Assembly (NCBI RefSeq): GCF_013359755.1
Contig: NZ_JABMCJ010000085.1
Span: 62,001 to 126,000 of the forward strand
DNA length: 64,000 bases
Origin: Tardiphaga robiniae
GTDB taxonomy: Bacteria > Pseudomonadota > Alphaproteobacteria > Rhizobiales > Xanthobacteraceae
Reading direction: 5' to 3'
In this document: positions 15,601-23,036 of the stretch, one piece after another
Layout of the letters: each line of letters opens with the position of its first letter
Numbering within the stretch: the stretch's first letter is position 1
Notes under the pieces: generated by a model
What the model saw: the letters and a program-made list of their open reading frames with translations, nothing else
Databases searched by the model: none
Told to the model about the DNA's origin: nothing
Translations under genes and position numbers: made by a program

Positions 15601-17250
15601 TCAGGTCTCGAGCAGATCCTGAACGCGGCGCAGGAACAGGGCGTGATAGGCCTGGTCAGGCGTCTCGTAATTGCGGTCTTCCACGACGCGTGGCGCGGTC
15701 CCGCGATGTCCCGATAAAGCGACGATGCGGTAGGCCTTGAATTCCTCGAGCACCAGGATCGCATATTTGTCGATCTGGCCCTGCCTGCGGAAATAGATCA
15801 GCAGACGTTCGAGCGCCTCGCTGTGCTGGCCGAGTGGCCGAGATTGGTGCTCGGCGATGACGGCGTCGGATACAAGGCGCTTCAGGAAGTCACGCTGCAT
15901 CTTGTCGAAGCGGCGGAAGTAAACCTGGTCCTTGTCTTCCATTTCGGTCGCCTCTTCCGGTAGCATCTCTCCACCTTTCTCGGCGCGCGTTGCACGCCTC
16001 TCGCTCTTCTTCTTGTCACGCCAGGTTCGGAACTGATCCTTGATGCCGAACAGCCCACCGCGCAGAAACAGCGCCACGCTCAGCATGATCGTGCCGATCA
16101 GCACGTAGCGCAGCGGGCCGAGATCGATCAGCACGCGGTCGATGAAGACGACGATCAAGGTGCCGAGAACGGCGCCCTCGGCGCGGCCGATGCCGCCGAT
16201 CACCAGCATCGCCAACGACAACAGCAAGGTGTCGAACGAGAACAGATTGGGCGATGCGCCGCCGAAATGAATGGCGTAGAACCCGCCGATAAAACCGAGT
16301 GCCGCCGACGAGGCCAGAAACACCATGATCCGCGCGCGAATGAAATCGACGCCACAGGCCTGTGCGAAGCCTTCCTTCTTCTCCTGCGCCATGCGCAGCA
16401 GACGGCCGAGACGTTTGCCGTCAATGAAACGATAGATGAAGAGCGCGAAGATCATCAGCAACACGGAGGCATAATAGCTGAACAGTAGCCGGTTGGATTG
16501 CGACAGGCCGTCGGGCAGATAGCTCGGCGCGCCATAGAGGCCGCCGGTCGCCGATCCGAGCTGACGCGACTGGACGACAAAAACGCGGCACAATTCGACG
16601 ACGCCCAACGTCAGCAGCGCGTAATAGAAGCCGTCGAGCCGCATCGCCGGCAGGGCGATCATGACACCGAAGACTAGGCCGATCAGCGTTCCGGCGAATG
16701 GCAGAACCCACCATGGCAGACCCAGCATGATCGCCAGATAGGTTGCACCATAGGCCGCCGCGCCGACGACGGCATAGGTTGCCAGCGAGAAGATGCCCGC
16801 CGTGCCGACGATCAGCATCCAGCACAGATTGATCGCAGCATAGATGGCGAACACGGAAGCCGCGCTCATCACCGTATTTCGGAAACCTTCCGGAACGAAA
16901 AGCGGCATAGTAAAAAGGGCAGCCAATGCCAATGCCCACCAGATCGGCCGCTTGTCGACGATCGTCTTTTCGCGACGCATTGTTTTCAGATTATAATCGC
17001 CGTGGATGTTGAGCACGCGGCGACGCGTCGGCCAGTATCGCAGGCGCGACCACAGACGCCCGCCATGGCCGGGCCATTTATAGTAATAGCGCAGCCGTCC
17101 GACCGGATACATCTTCGGCGTGAAGCGCGTGGTCTCGTCCCACGTCACCTGATGCGAGAGGAAGGAGTTGGTGACGGCCTCGCGGCCCGGCTTCTCGGGA
17201 AATTGCGAATCGATCGGATCGATCCAGATCGGCGCGGATGAATCCGTCAT
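15601..17250 (-). CDS. LivM-type ABC permease fused to N,N-dimethylformamidase small (alpha) subunit
   Basis: A continuous 549-residue frame. Residues 1-100 are a polar cytoplasmic extension of unknown function. Residues about 101-410 are a LivM permease with the usual helices and GGxGRAEGAVLGT (the ATPase-contact loop region). Residues about 429-549 match the DMFase small subunit, with AYRIVALSGHRG and then the C-terminal YHALFLRRVQDL corresponding to the known AYRI and MHAVFLRRIEDV stretches. Just before the enzyme domain, an in-frame ATG at 15966 is preceded by AGGTGGAG, a plausible ribosome site, so a free 121-residue subunit could also be made. It starts 3 bp after livH. Fusion of a transporter to the enzyme that consumes its cargo is unusual. 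Confidence 0.82.
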   Translation of the reverse strand: MTDSSAPIWIDPIDSQFPEKPGREAVTNSFLSHQVTWDETTRFTPKMYPVGRLRYYYKWPGHGGRLWSRLRYWPTRRRVLNIHGDYNLKTMRREKTIVDKRPIWWALALAALFTMPLFVPEGFRNTVMSAASVFAIYAAINLCWMLIVGTAGIFSLATYAVVGAAAYGATYLAIMLGLPWWVLPFAGTLIGLVFGVMIALPAMRLDGFYYALLTLGVVELCRVFVVQSRQLGSATGGLYGAPSYLPDGLSQSNRLLFSYYASVLLMIFALFIYRFIDGKRLGRLLRMAQEKKEGFAQACGVDFIRARIMVFLASSAALGFIGGFYAIHFGGASPNLFSFDTLLLSLAMLVIGGIGRAEGAVLGTLIVVFIDRVLIDLGPLRYVLIGTIMLSVALFLRGGLFGIKDQFRTWRDKKKSERRATRAEKGGEMLPEEATEMEDKDQVYFRRFDKMQRDFLKRLVSDAVIAEHQSRPLGQHSEALERLLIYFRRQGQIDKYAILVLEEFKAYRIVALSGHRGTAPRVVEDRNYETPDQAYHALFLRRVQDLLET

Positions 17251-17253
17251 AGT

Positions 17254-18135
17254 CTATGCCTCGCGCGCTTTGTCTAGAATGCCGGAGATGCCACGCGGGC
17301 GGATCAGCAGAACGATGATGATGAGCAGGAATTGCGTGATCAGAACATATTGACCACCCAGCAGCGAGGACGTCAGCGCTTCGTTCACACCGAGCATGAT
17401 CGCGCCGATGATCGCACCGGGAATGCTGCCGAGACCTCCGACCAGCGCGATGCTCAGGCCTTTGATCATGGGCGTGATGCCGCTGAACGGCGCGACGTAA
17501 TAGGTCTGCGCCAGAAGCACCGAGGCCAATCCGGCCAGAGATCCCGTCAGGGCCATCACATAGATGCCGGTCCTGCGAACACCGATGCCGACGATAGATG
17601 CGGCGTGCGGATTCATCATCATCGCGCGAATCTCCAGCCCGCGACGGCTCGACCGCATCCACAAGAGAATCATCGTTAACAGAACGATGGCGGAGAGCGA
17701 TGCACCGAGCTTGTCCGACGTGACGACGATGCCGAAGATATCGGCATTCCAGTTTCCGAACAGGCGAGGCAACGACTTGGCGCGCGGGCCGAACCACCAC
17801 AGCAGAATCTGATTGCCGACCAGGCTGATCGCCAGCGTCGCGATCAGTGCGCGCAATTGAAAATTCGGCTTGTCGTGAATCGGAATGAAAGCGAGCAGAC
17901 AGACGATCAACCCGCCGGCCGCACCTGTGAGAATTCCCGCAACCATGACAACGGCCGGGTTTGGCGCGATGTAAACGCTGGCGAGCCAGGCGCCATATCC
18001 CGACAGCGCGAAAATGAACCCATAGGCCATGTTGATCAGGCCGAGGCTTGACCATGTGACCGATATGCCGATCGCAAGCGTGCCGTAGATGCAGGCCAGC
18101 GTAATCGCATTGGTGATGATGAAGCCCCAGTTCAT
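17254..18135 (-). CDS. Branched-chain/amide-type ABC permease, LivH-like
   Basis: Inner-membrane permease of 293 residues, about eight hydrophobic helices, typical LivH length. The LINMAYGFIFALSGYGAW start region and the GGLGSIPGAIIGA loop are hallmark LivH features. It overlaps the ATPase gene upstream (ATGA) and precedes the LivM fusion by 3 bp, so the two permeases are translationally linked. It should dimerise with the LivM part to form the channel for the amide cargo. Confidence 0.92.
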   Translation of the reverse strand: MNWGFIITNAITLACIYGTLAIGISVTWSSLGLINMAYGFIFALSGYGAWLASVYIAPNPAVVMVAGILTGAAGGLIVCLLAFIPIHDKPNFQLRALIATLAISLVGNQILLWWFGPRAKSLPRLFGNWNADIFGIVVTSDKLGASLSAIVLLTMILLWMRSSRRGLEIRAMMMNPHAASIVGIGVRRTGIYVMALTGSLAGLASVLLAQTYYVAPFSGITPMIKGLSIALVGGLGSIPGAIIGAIMLGVNEALTSSLLGGQYVLITQFLLIIIVLLIRPRGISGILDKAREA

Positions 18136-18872
18136 CGCTCGCGCTCCGCGGACATGGCTCTCGACGCGGAGGCCTCGCCTTTGAGTTTTCCGGCATGCAT
18201 GCCGATGATGCGGTCGACACTGCCTTCGAGCAGCGCGACGTTCTGCTCGGCGATCACCATCGCGGAGCCGCCAAGTTCGACCGCCATAAGGGCTTCGACC
18301 ACGGCTTTTCCGATCTTTGGCGCCAAGCCCAATGAAGGTTCATCAACAAGAAACAGTTCGGCGTCCGACATCAGGCCCCGCCCGATCGACACCATGCGGC
18401 GCTCACCGCCGGACAACCGTCCGACCGCCGTCTTCATCAGTTTTTCCAAAGGCGGAAAAATCAGCAGAATCTTCGTCTTGCGGATCCCGCGTTCGGACCA
18501 CGCGCGCTTGGTGAATGCACCGCTGTCGAGGTGTTCCTCGACGGTCAAGCCGTGAAAGATTTCGTCGCCTTGCGGGATGAAGGCGAGGCCCCGGCGCACG
18601 ATCAGATGGGTGTAGCGGCCCGGCCCCTGGCTGCGCGTACGCCCCACCTCTTCGCCGTTCAGCTTGATCGAACCGCGCTGCCAGCCGGTCAATCCGGCGA
18701 TTGCCTGAAACAACGTGGACTTGCCGTGGCCGTTCAGGCCGACCAGGCCAATGCGCTCGCCTGCGAAGACGGTAAGATCGAGATCGTGAATGACACGCAT
18801 CGGCCCCCAGCCGGCGGACAGGCCCTTGACGTCGAGAACGGCCGGACGAACGCCATGGTCGGAGACGTTCAT
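18132..18872 (-). CDS. Branched-chain/amide-type ABC ATPase, LivF-like
   Basis: ATPase of 246 residues. Walker A GLNGHGKST (about 41), signature LSGGERRM (about 150) and Walker B LFLVDEPSLGL are all present, and the length is typical of LivF. It overlaps both neighbours by 4 bp or less. It pairs with the LivG-like ATPase on the cytoplasmic face of the LivH/LivM channel. Confidence 0.93.
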   Translation of the reverse strand: MNVSDHGVRPAVLDVKGLSAGWGPMRVIHDLDLTVFAGERIGLVGLNGHGKSTLFQAIAGLTGWQRGSIKLNGEEVGRTRSQGPGRYTHLIVRRGLAFIPQGDEIFHGLTVEEHLDSGAFTKRAWSERGIRKTKILLIFPPLEKLMKTAVGRLSGGERRMVSIGRGLMSDAELFLVDEPSLGLAPKIGKAVVEALMAVELGGSAMVIAEQNVALLEGSVDRIIGMHAGKLKGEASASRAMSAERER

Positions 18873-19609
18873 CAGTGTAGCCCTTCACCGGACTCGGTTT
18901 CGAAATAGGCCGCTTTGACGCGCGGATTTTTCAGAGTCTCCGCGAATGAGCCCTCGGCGATCGTCTCGCCGGCATCCATCACGAGCACACGATCCGCGAT
19001 CGTATCGAGCAGTTCCATGCGGTGTTCGATCAGGACGATCGCGATATTCAGCTCTTTCGCCAGGACGCGCATGATGTCGTCGAGTTCGTCGATCTCGGAA
19101 TTGATCAGCCCGGCGGCGGGCTCATCCATCAGCAACACGGAGGGGCGGCGCATCAACAGGCACGCGATCAGAAGCTTGCGACGGTTCAGCGTATCAAGCC
19201 GGTCCGCCATCATTGCCCCGGGAATACGGAAGTCGACGAGGCCCGCCCCCCATTCGGAATCGTCGGGCGTCAGATAGGGCTTATACGCCTGACGCGCCGC
19301 CTTCAGAACCTGCGCAACGGTCATGTCTTCCGGAACGATCGGGGTCTGATAGGTCCGGCCGATCCCGAGGCGTGCCCGCTTGTGCAGCGGAAGCGCCGTG
19401 ATATCGCGGCCCGCGAACGACACCTTGCCGGCCTTTGGCGAGATCCGGCCGGACAGCACTTCAAACAGGCTGGTCTTGCCGGCGCCGTTCGGCCCGATGA
19501 TGCCCATCACCTCCCCGGATTTCACACCGAATGAAATGCCGCGCAGGATCGAGCGACCGCCGAGGTCGAGCGTGATGTCGACGCAAGAGAAAAGTGGAGA
19601 CGCGGTCAT
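18872..19609 (-). CDS. Branched-chain/amide-type ABC ATPase, LivG-like
   Basis: ATPase of 245 residues, start at the ATG 19609 (MTASPLF); a longer frame to 19762 exists but overlaps the binding-protein gene. Walker A GPNGAGKTS, a Walker B region VLLMDEPAAGL and the switch His (LIEHRM) are visible. The signature segment reads LNRRKLLIACLLMRRP rather than the usual LSxGQ(Q/R)R, so the canonical LSGGQ is missing; FmdE/LivG relatives sometimes vary here, but this deserves a check. It lies 22 bp after the binding protein. Confidence 0.9.
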   Translation of the reverse strand: MTASPLFSCVDITLDLGGRSILRGISFGVKSGEVMGIIGPNGAGKTSLFEVLSGRISPKAGKVSFAGRDITALPLHKRARLGIGRTYQTPIVPEDMTVAQVLKAARQAYKPYLTPDDSEWGAGLVDFRIPGAMMADRLDTLNRRKLLIACLLMRRPSVLLMDEPAAGLINSEIDELDDIMRVLAKELNIAIVLIEHRMELLDTIADRVLVMDAGETIAEGSFAETLKNPRVKAAYFETESGEGLH

Positions 19610-19631
19610 CGCCGTCGATCCGTCGCCAGCA

Positions 19632-20927
19632 TCACCACCATGGCGCTTTCTGCAGTTTCGACTCGGTGAGCACGTCCGGATATATGATCTTGTGCTCGTT
19701 GTTCTGAACCTGAAAGAACAGTTGAGCCATTCCCTTGTCGAGGTCGGCGGCGCCGATCGCATCGCCTGTATCGGGAAAATGCGCGCATTCCTGATAGGGA
19801 TTATCCATGCTCATGAAGCCGCAGACACCACGATAGGAGTTCTTGCGAATCCAGTCGCTGACGCCCTTGAAGTTATTGGGATCGCCGACGGCTTCCCATG
19901 CGGCCTTCAGATAGTGCGTCGTGTCGTAGCCGTTGCCCGTGTAACAAAGCCCCATGATGCCGGGAAACCGCTTTTTGTATTTCGCACGGAATGCCTTTCC
20001 TTTTTCATCGGCATAAACGCCGAGCACCGTGCTCCAAACGAAACCTTCGGCGGCGGGGCCGGACAGTTCGAGAAATTCCGGTTGCGACGGGCCGTACTGC
20101 AGATAGACGAGCGCCCCCTTCAGCGGATCTGCGCTGTACTGCTTGACGAAGGCGGCATATTCGGCGGCGACCCAGTGATCGATCATCACGGCGCCCGCGC
20201 CGATTTTCTTGATCTCCTGAAGCACCGATCCCCAGTCTTGCACCGGGTATTGAATGTCGGTGATCCCCGCGAGTTTGAACTCGCTCTTGGGCAGAGAGGC
20301 CTGCAAAGCCTTGGAAATGGTCTGGTTGTAGGCAATCTGCTCCTGAACGATATGCACGCCGTTATTCAACGGCTTCCAAGTGCCTTGGTCTTTCATGGCT
20401 TTCAGGAAGACCGGGAAGGTATGCCCGTAATGGACTTCAGACGGGTCGGTCTGAAAGACGTGCGAGTATTTGTCCGGTTGTTTGACAACGAGGTCGGTCA
20501 TGTTGCGCTGCGTCAGCCCCCACAACAGCGGGGCCTTGTAGCGCGCCGAAACTTCGGCCACCGGAATTGGCGTGAAGACGAACGCGCATGACATCGCATG
20601 CACCTTGGCGTCGATCAGCTTGTTGATTGCAACCTGTCCGCTCTCCGGAGACAGCGGATCGATATCCACGACAACGGCCTTGACCTGCCGGCCAAGAACG
20701 CCGCCAGCCGCATTGATTTCCTCTAACGCGAGCGTGGTGCCGTTCAGATAGTCCTGGTGATCGGCGACGCCTGCCTGGGCCGTCTGCGCCGTCGGCACGC
20801 CGAGCAGGATCGGCTCGTTGGAGGCGGCGCGCGTCGATCCCGACACGAAAGGCGAAGACAATGCTGCGGCGGCTGTGCCTGCCGAGGCGACTTGCAGAAG
20901 CTTACGACGCGTGACCTTGCCGCTCAT
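19632..20927 (-). CDS. Amide/branched-chain-type ABC substrate-binding protein with Tat signal
   Basis: Periplasmic binding protein of 431 residues. The start at 20927 is supported by a GGGGAG ribosome site. The N-terminus has TRRKLLQ followed by a hydrophobic Ala-rich region, a twin-arginine signal. The mature region (LGVPTAQTAQAGVADHQDYL, GGVLGRQVK) belongs to the type I fold of LivK, FmdD (formamide/short amides) and AmiC. It is the first gene of the operon that ends with the DMFase subunits, so amide capture is a reasonable inference. Confidence 0.88.
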   Translation of the reverse strand: MSGKVTRRKLLQVASAGTAAAALSSPFVSGSTRAASNEPILLGVPTAQTAQAGVADHQDYLNGTTLALEEINAAGGVLGRQVKAVVVDIDPLSPESGQVAINKLIDAKVHAMSCAFVFTPIPVAEVSARYKAPLLWGLTQRNMTDLVVKQPDKYSHVFQTDPSEVHYGHTFPVFLKAMKDQGTWKPLNNGVHIVQEQIAYNQTISKALQASLPKSEFKLAGITDIQYPVQDWGSVLQEIKKIGAGAVMIDHWVAAEYAAFVKQYSADPLKGALVYLQYGPSQPEFLELSGPAAEGFVWSTVLGVYADEKGKAFRAKYKKRFPGIMGLCYTGNGYDTTHYLKAAWEAVGDPNNFKGVSDWIRKNSYRGVCGFMSMDNPYQECAHFPDTGDAIGAADLDKGMAQLFFQVQNNEHKIIYPDVLTESKLQKAPWW

Positions 20928-21156
20928 GAGATATCTCCCCTGCCGATCGTTTCGGATGACTTTCACCTGAAAGCACGCAAGCCTAGGAGCGCGGCGGCCC
21001 GGGCGTCTTTCACTGGGGGGAACAGTCTTTTGTGCTAGGGCGCACTGATTGAGCCTTGCGGACCTTCGTAAAGTCGCGCAGCATCTGGCACGGATTTTGC
21101 TAGACTCTTGACGCCTGTTTTCAGAGCATTATCGCCGAATTTTCGGGTTACCAGTC

Positions 21157-22098
21157 ATGTTGCACCATTATTCGACAGCCGACGTGCCGGATGCCAAGAG
21201 CGTCGATGCGTGGCGCCAGGCCATGGCTGAGGTGTACTATCGGCTCGATATCAAATGTTCGAACAACGGCCGCTTGAACGGCGAAATCACCGACGCTCAT
21301 TTCGAGACGATGGGCATTTCAACTTTCAAGGCCGATGCACAGCGCGTCATCCGTCATCGGGATGCGGCGAAGATCGATCGATCGGAAGACCTGGTTTTTC
21401 TTTTTCCGACCCGAAAGGTCATGTGCTTCGAGCAGCGCGGACGATCGGGCGTTATCACGCCTGGCGATGTCTTTCTGTTGAACTCGGCTGAGGACTATAT
21501 CGTTGACGTCCCCGACGGGTCGGCGAACATCACGATCAAGATCGATCGCGACTTGCTGGTCGATCGGGTGGGCGGCATCGACGAGATGTGCGCGAAGACG
21601 CACATCGCCAATCCCTATCTTATTCCCGCCGTCACAACTCTGGCTGAACAATTGTCGAAATTTCAAACCAGTCAGAATGTCGACAGGATTCAGAAATCTG
21701 TTATCGATCTGATCTGCCTCATGCTCGAAACGCGACAGCGGAACGATCTGGATAGTCCTGTTCGGCAGACCCTCGCGATGCTTCTGTTCGATCGCTGTCT
21801 CGTCTTTTTGCGCGACAATCTGCATAGGCGGGATCTTTCACCTGACATCGCCGCGCAACATCTCCGGATTTCCGTTCGATATCTGCACAAGATATTCCAG
21901 CACAACCAGCTGTCGTTCGGTCAAAAGCTCCTCGAAATGCGCCTGCAAAAAGCGCAGAATTTAGTTGTTATGAAATGCGATCGCGGCCGCATCAATCTTG
22001 GGGAGGTTGCATTCAACTGCGGCTTCTCGAGCCAGTCGTATTTCTCCGCGTGTTATCGGCGACATTTCGGAATGTCGCCGAGCGACGCCGGGCGCTGA
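21157..22098 (+). CDS. AraC-family regulator, FeaR-like
   Basis: Regulator of 313 residues. The N-terminal two-thirds is an AraC-binding-like sensor domain (MCFEQRGRSGVITPGDVFLLN region), and residues about 215-310 hold two helix-turn-helices (LSPDIAAQHLRISVRYLHKIF; LGEVAFNCGFSSQSYFSACYRRHFG). It is divergent from the amide importer/DMFase operon across a 230-bp gap, which makes it the likely activator of that operon. Confidence 0.88.
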   Translation: MLHHYSTADVPDAKSVDAWRQAMAEVYYRLDIKCSNNGRLNGEITDAHFETMGISTFKADAQRVIRHRDAAKIDRSEDLVFLFPTRKVMCFEQRGRSGVITPGDVFLLNSAEDYIVDVPDGSANITIKIDRDLLVDRVGGIDEMCAKTHIANPYLIPAVTTLAEQLSKFQTSQNVDRIQKSVIDLICLMLETRQRNDLDSPVRQTLAMLLFDRCLVFLRDNLHRRDLSPDIAAQHLRISVRYLHKIFQHNQLSFGQKLLEMRLQKAQNLVVMKCDRGRINLGEVAFNCGFSSQSYFSACYRRHFGMSPSDAGR

Positions 22099-22275
22099 TA
22101 GATGCGCGTTTCGCCAAGATCATTTGAAATCCGACCCTGCCAATGCCGCCGCGATGTGGCATCACGCCTTAAGACTTGCCCGGCTCTGTTGCGGGACGTC
22201 CAAAATCTGCGAGGTTGGAGTACGTCATCATCGCCCGAGACCAAAACGAGGTCCGAAAACGCTGTTTTGGTGGAG

Positions 22276-22329
22276 TGGCGCACCCGACACGATTCGAACG
22301 TGTGGCCTTCGCCTTCGGAGGGCAACGCT
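22276..22329 (-). tRNA. tRNA-Arg(CCG) 3' fragment, probable attachment-site scar
   Basis: The minus strand reads an anticodon stem-loop TTGCC-CTCCGAA-GGCGA (anticodon CCG), a T-arm ACACG-TTCGAAT-CGTGT, the 3' acceptor strand CGGGTGC and a terminal GCCA. The D-arm and the 5' acceptor strand (expected GCACCCG) are absent, so it cannot be functional. Such 3' halves are left where integrative elements use a tRNA gene as attB. It lies within 45 bp of a second tRNA-end fragment on the other strand. Confidence 0.65.
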
Positions 22330-22368
22330 AAGCGACCGCCTGAAACAGCAATTTGAGATGGTTGCATG

Positions 22369-22385
22369 TCCCCGCAACCAAACAT
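22369..22385 (+). repeat. Left copy of tRNA-end direct repeat (candidate att site)
   Basis: TCCCCGCAACCAAACAT is identical to 56430-56446, and both copies continue with a near-identical block (xTxATTGATxT). TCCCCGCAACCA is the 3' end of an initiator tRNA. Here only the last 12 tRNA bases remain. The two copies are 34.06 kb apart in the same orientation. Confidence 0.6.
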
Positions 22386-22409
22386 ATTATTGATGTAGTT
22401 GGACAAAAT

Positions 22410-22439
22410 GAGAAAGCCGCCCTCCGGGGCGGCTTTCTC
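22410..22439 (+). terminator. Rho-independent-type terminator beside the left repeat
   Basis: A perfect 13-bp stem GAGAAAGCCGCCC / GGGCGGCTTTCTC with a TCCG loop. It resembles the hairpin that follows the right-hand tRNA fragment (56463-56502), so tRNA end and terminator were duplicated together. Confidence 0.75.
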
Positions 22440-22843
22440 ATTTGAGAGAATCGCCACCGAGTCGCCACCGCAACCGAAATAGCTGACCGGGATCAGCGCG
22501 ACTTCGGTTCCCCACATTTGGAAGGCGTCCTAGCATTCGGCACAAGTCTCTGGGTGGCGGACTGAGCTACGAAAAGCCGCCCATTCCCCGAAAGTCTCCG
22601 GCCGACGGTCTCGAAATTCCCCGTTTTGGGGGATTGTGCGGGCAGAGACTAATAGGCTGCACAAGCAACCACTAGCCAAGCGGCAATGAGCGAGGGTGAG
22701 CCGTCCAAAAGTGAAGGAGCGCGGGCTGGAGCGGAGCGACGACAGGGGCTTTTGCCTTTCGCCCGAAGGGTTGCCTTCGCCCGGAGTTTTTGCGCGAGTG
22801 ATCGTCACCGAATGGTCGAGACAAACGTTCCGCATTTTGCTTG
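22440..22843. other. Intergenic/junk at the island's left end
   Basis: About 400 bp without a recognisable gene. Open stretches on both strands are compositionally odd and contain no family motif. No integrase gene or further tRNA sequence is visible here. Confidence 0.4.
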
Positions 22844-23036
22844 TCACCAAGTGAAGCGGGCTCCGATTTTGCCGTCGTAGGCGTAGCTTTTTCCTTCGAA
22901 GCGAGATTGATAGGAAACGTTGGCGAATAGGGTGGCATTGGAATTCACTTGGCCGCTAACGCCCGCGCTCAATTCGCCCCACGTACCATTGAGTGTGGCG
23001 TGGAACGGGGTGAAGCCGGTATCGGACGAGAACTCG
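22844..23036 (-). pseudogene. Autotransporter beta-barrel C-terminal remnant
   Basis: The last 55-60 residues of a minus-strand frame read FHATLNGTWGELSAGVSGQV, then NATLFANVSYQSRF and end GKIGARFTW. The alternating pattern and terminal aromatic residue are the closing strands of an autotransporter barrel. Upstream the frame passes directly into an RND pump remnant, so the passenger and most of the barrel are gone. Confidence 0.6.

Noticed and set aside
19380-20591. Open frame of 403 codons on the plus strand
   Set aside because: It is antisense to the amide-binding protein and LivG genes and has no recognisable domain.
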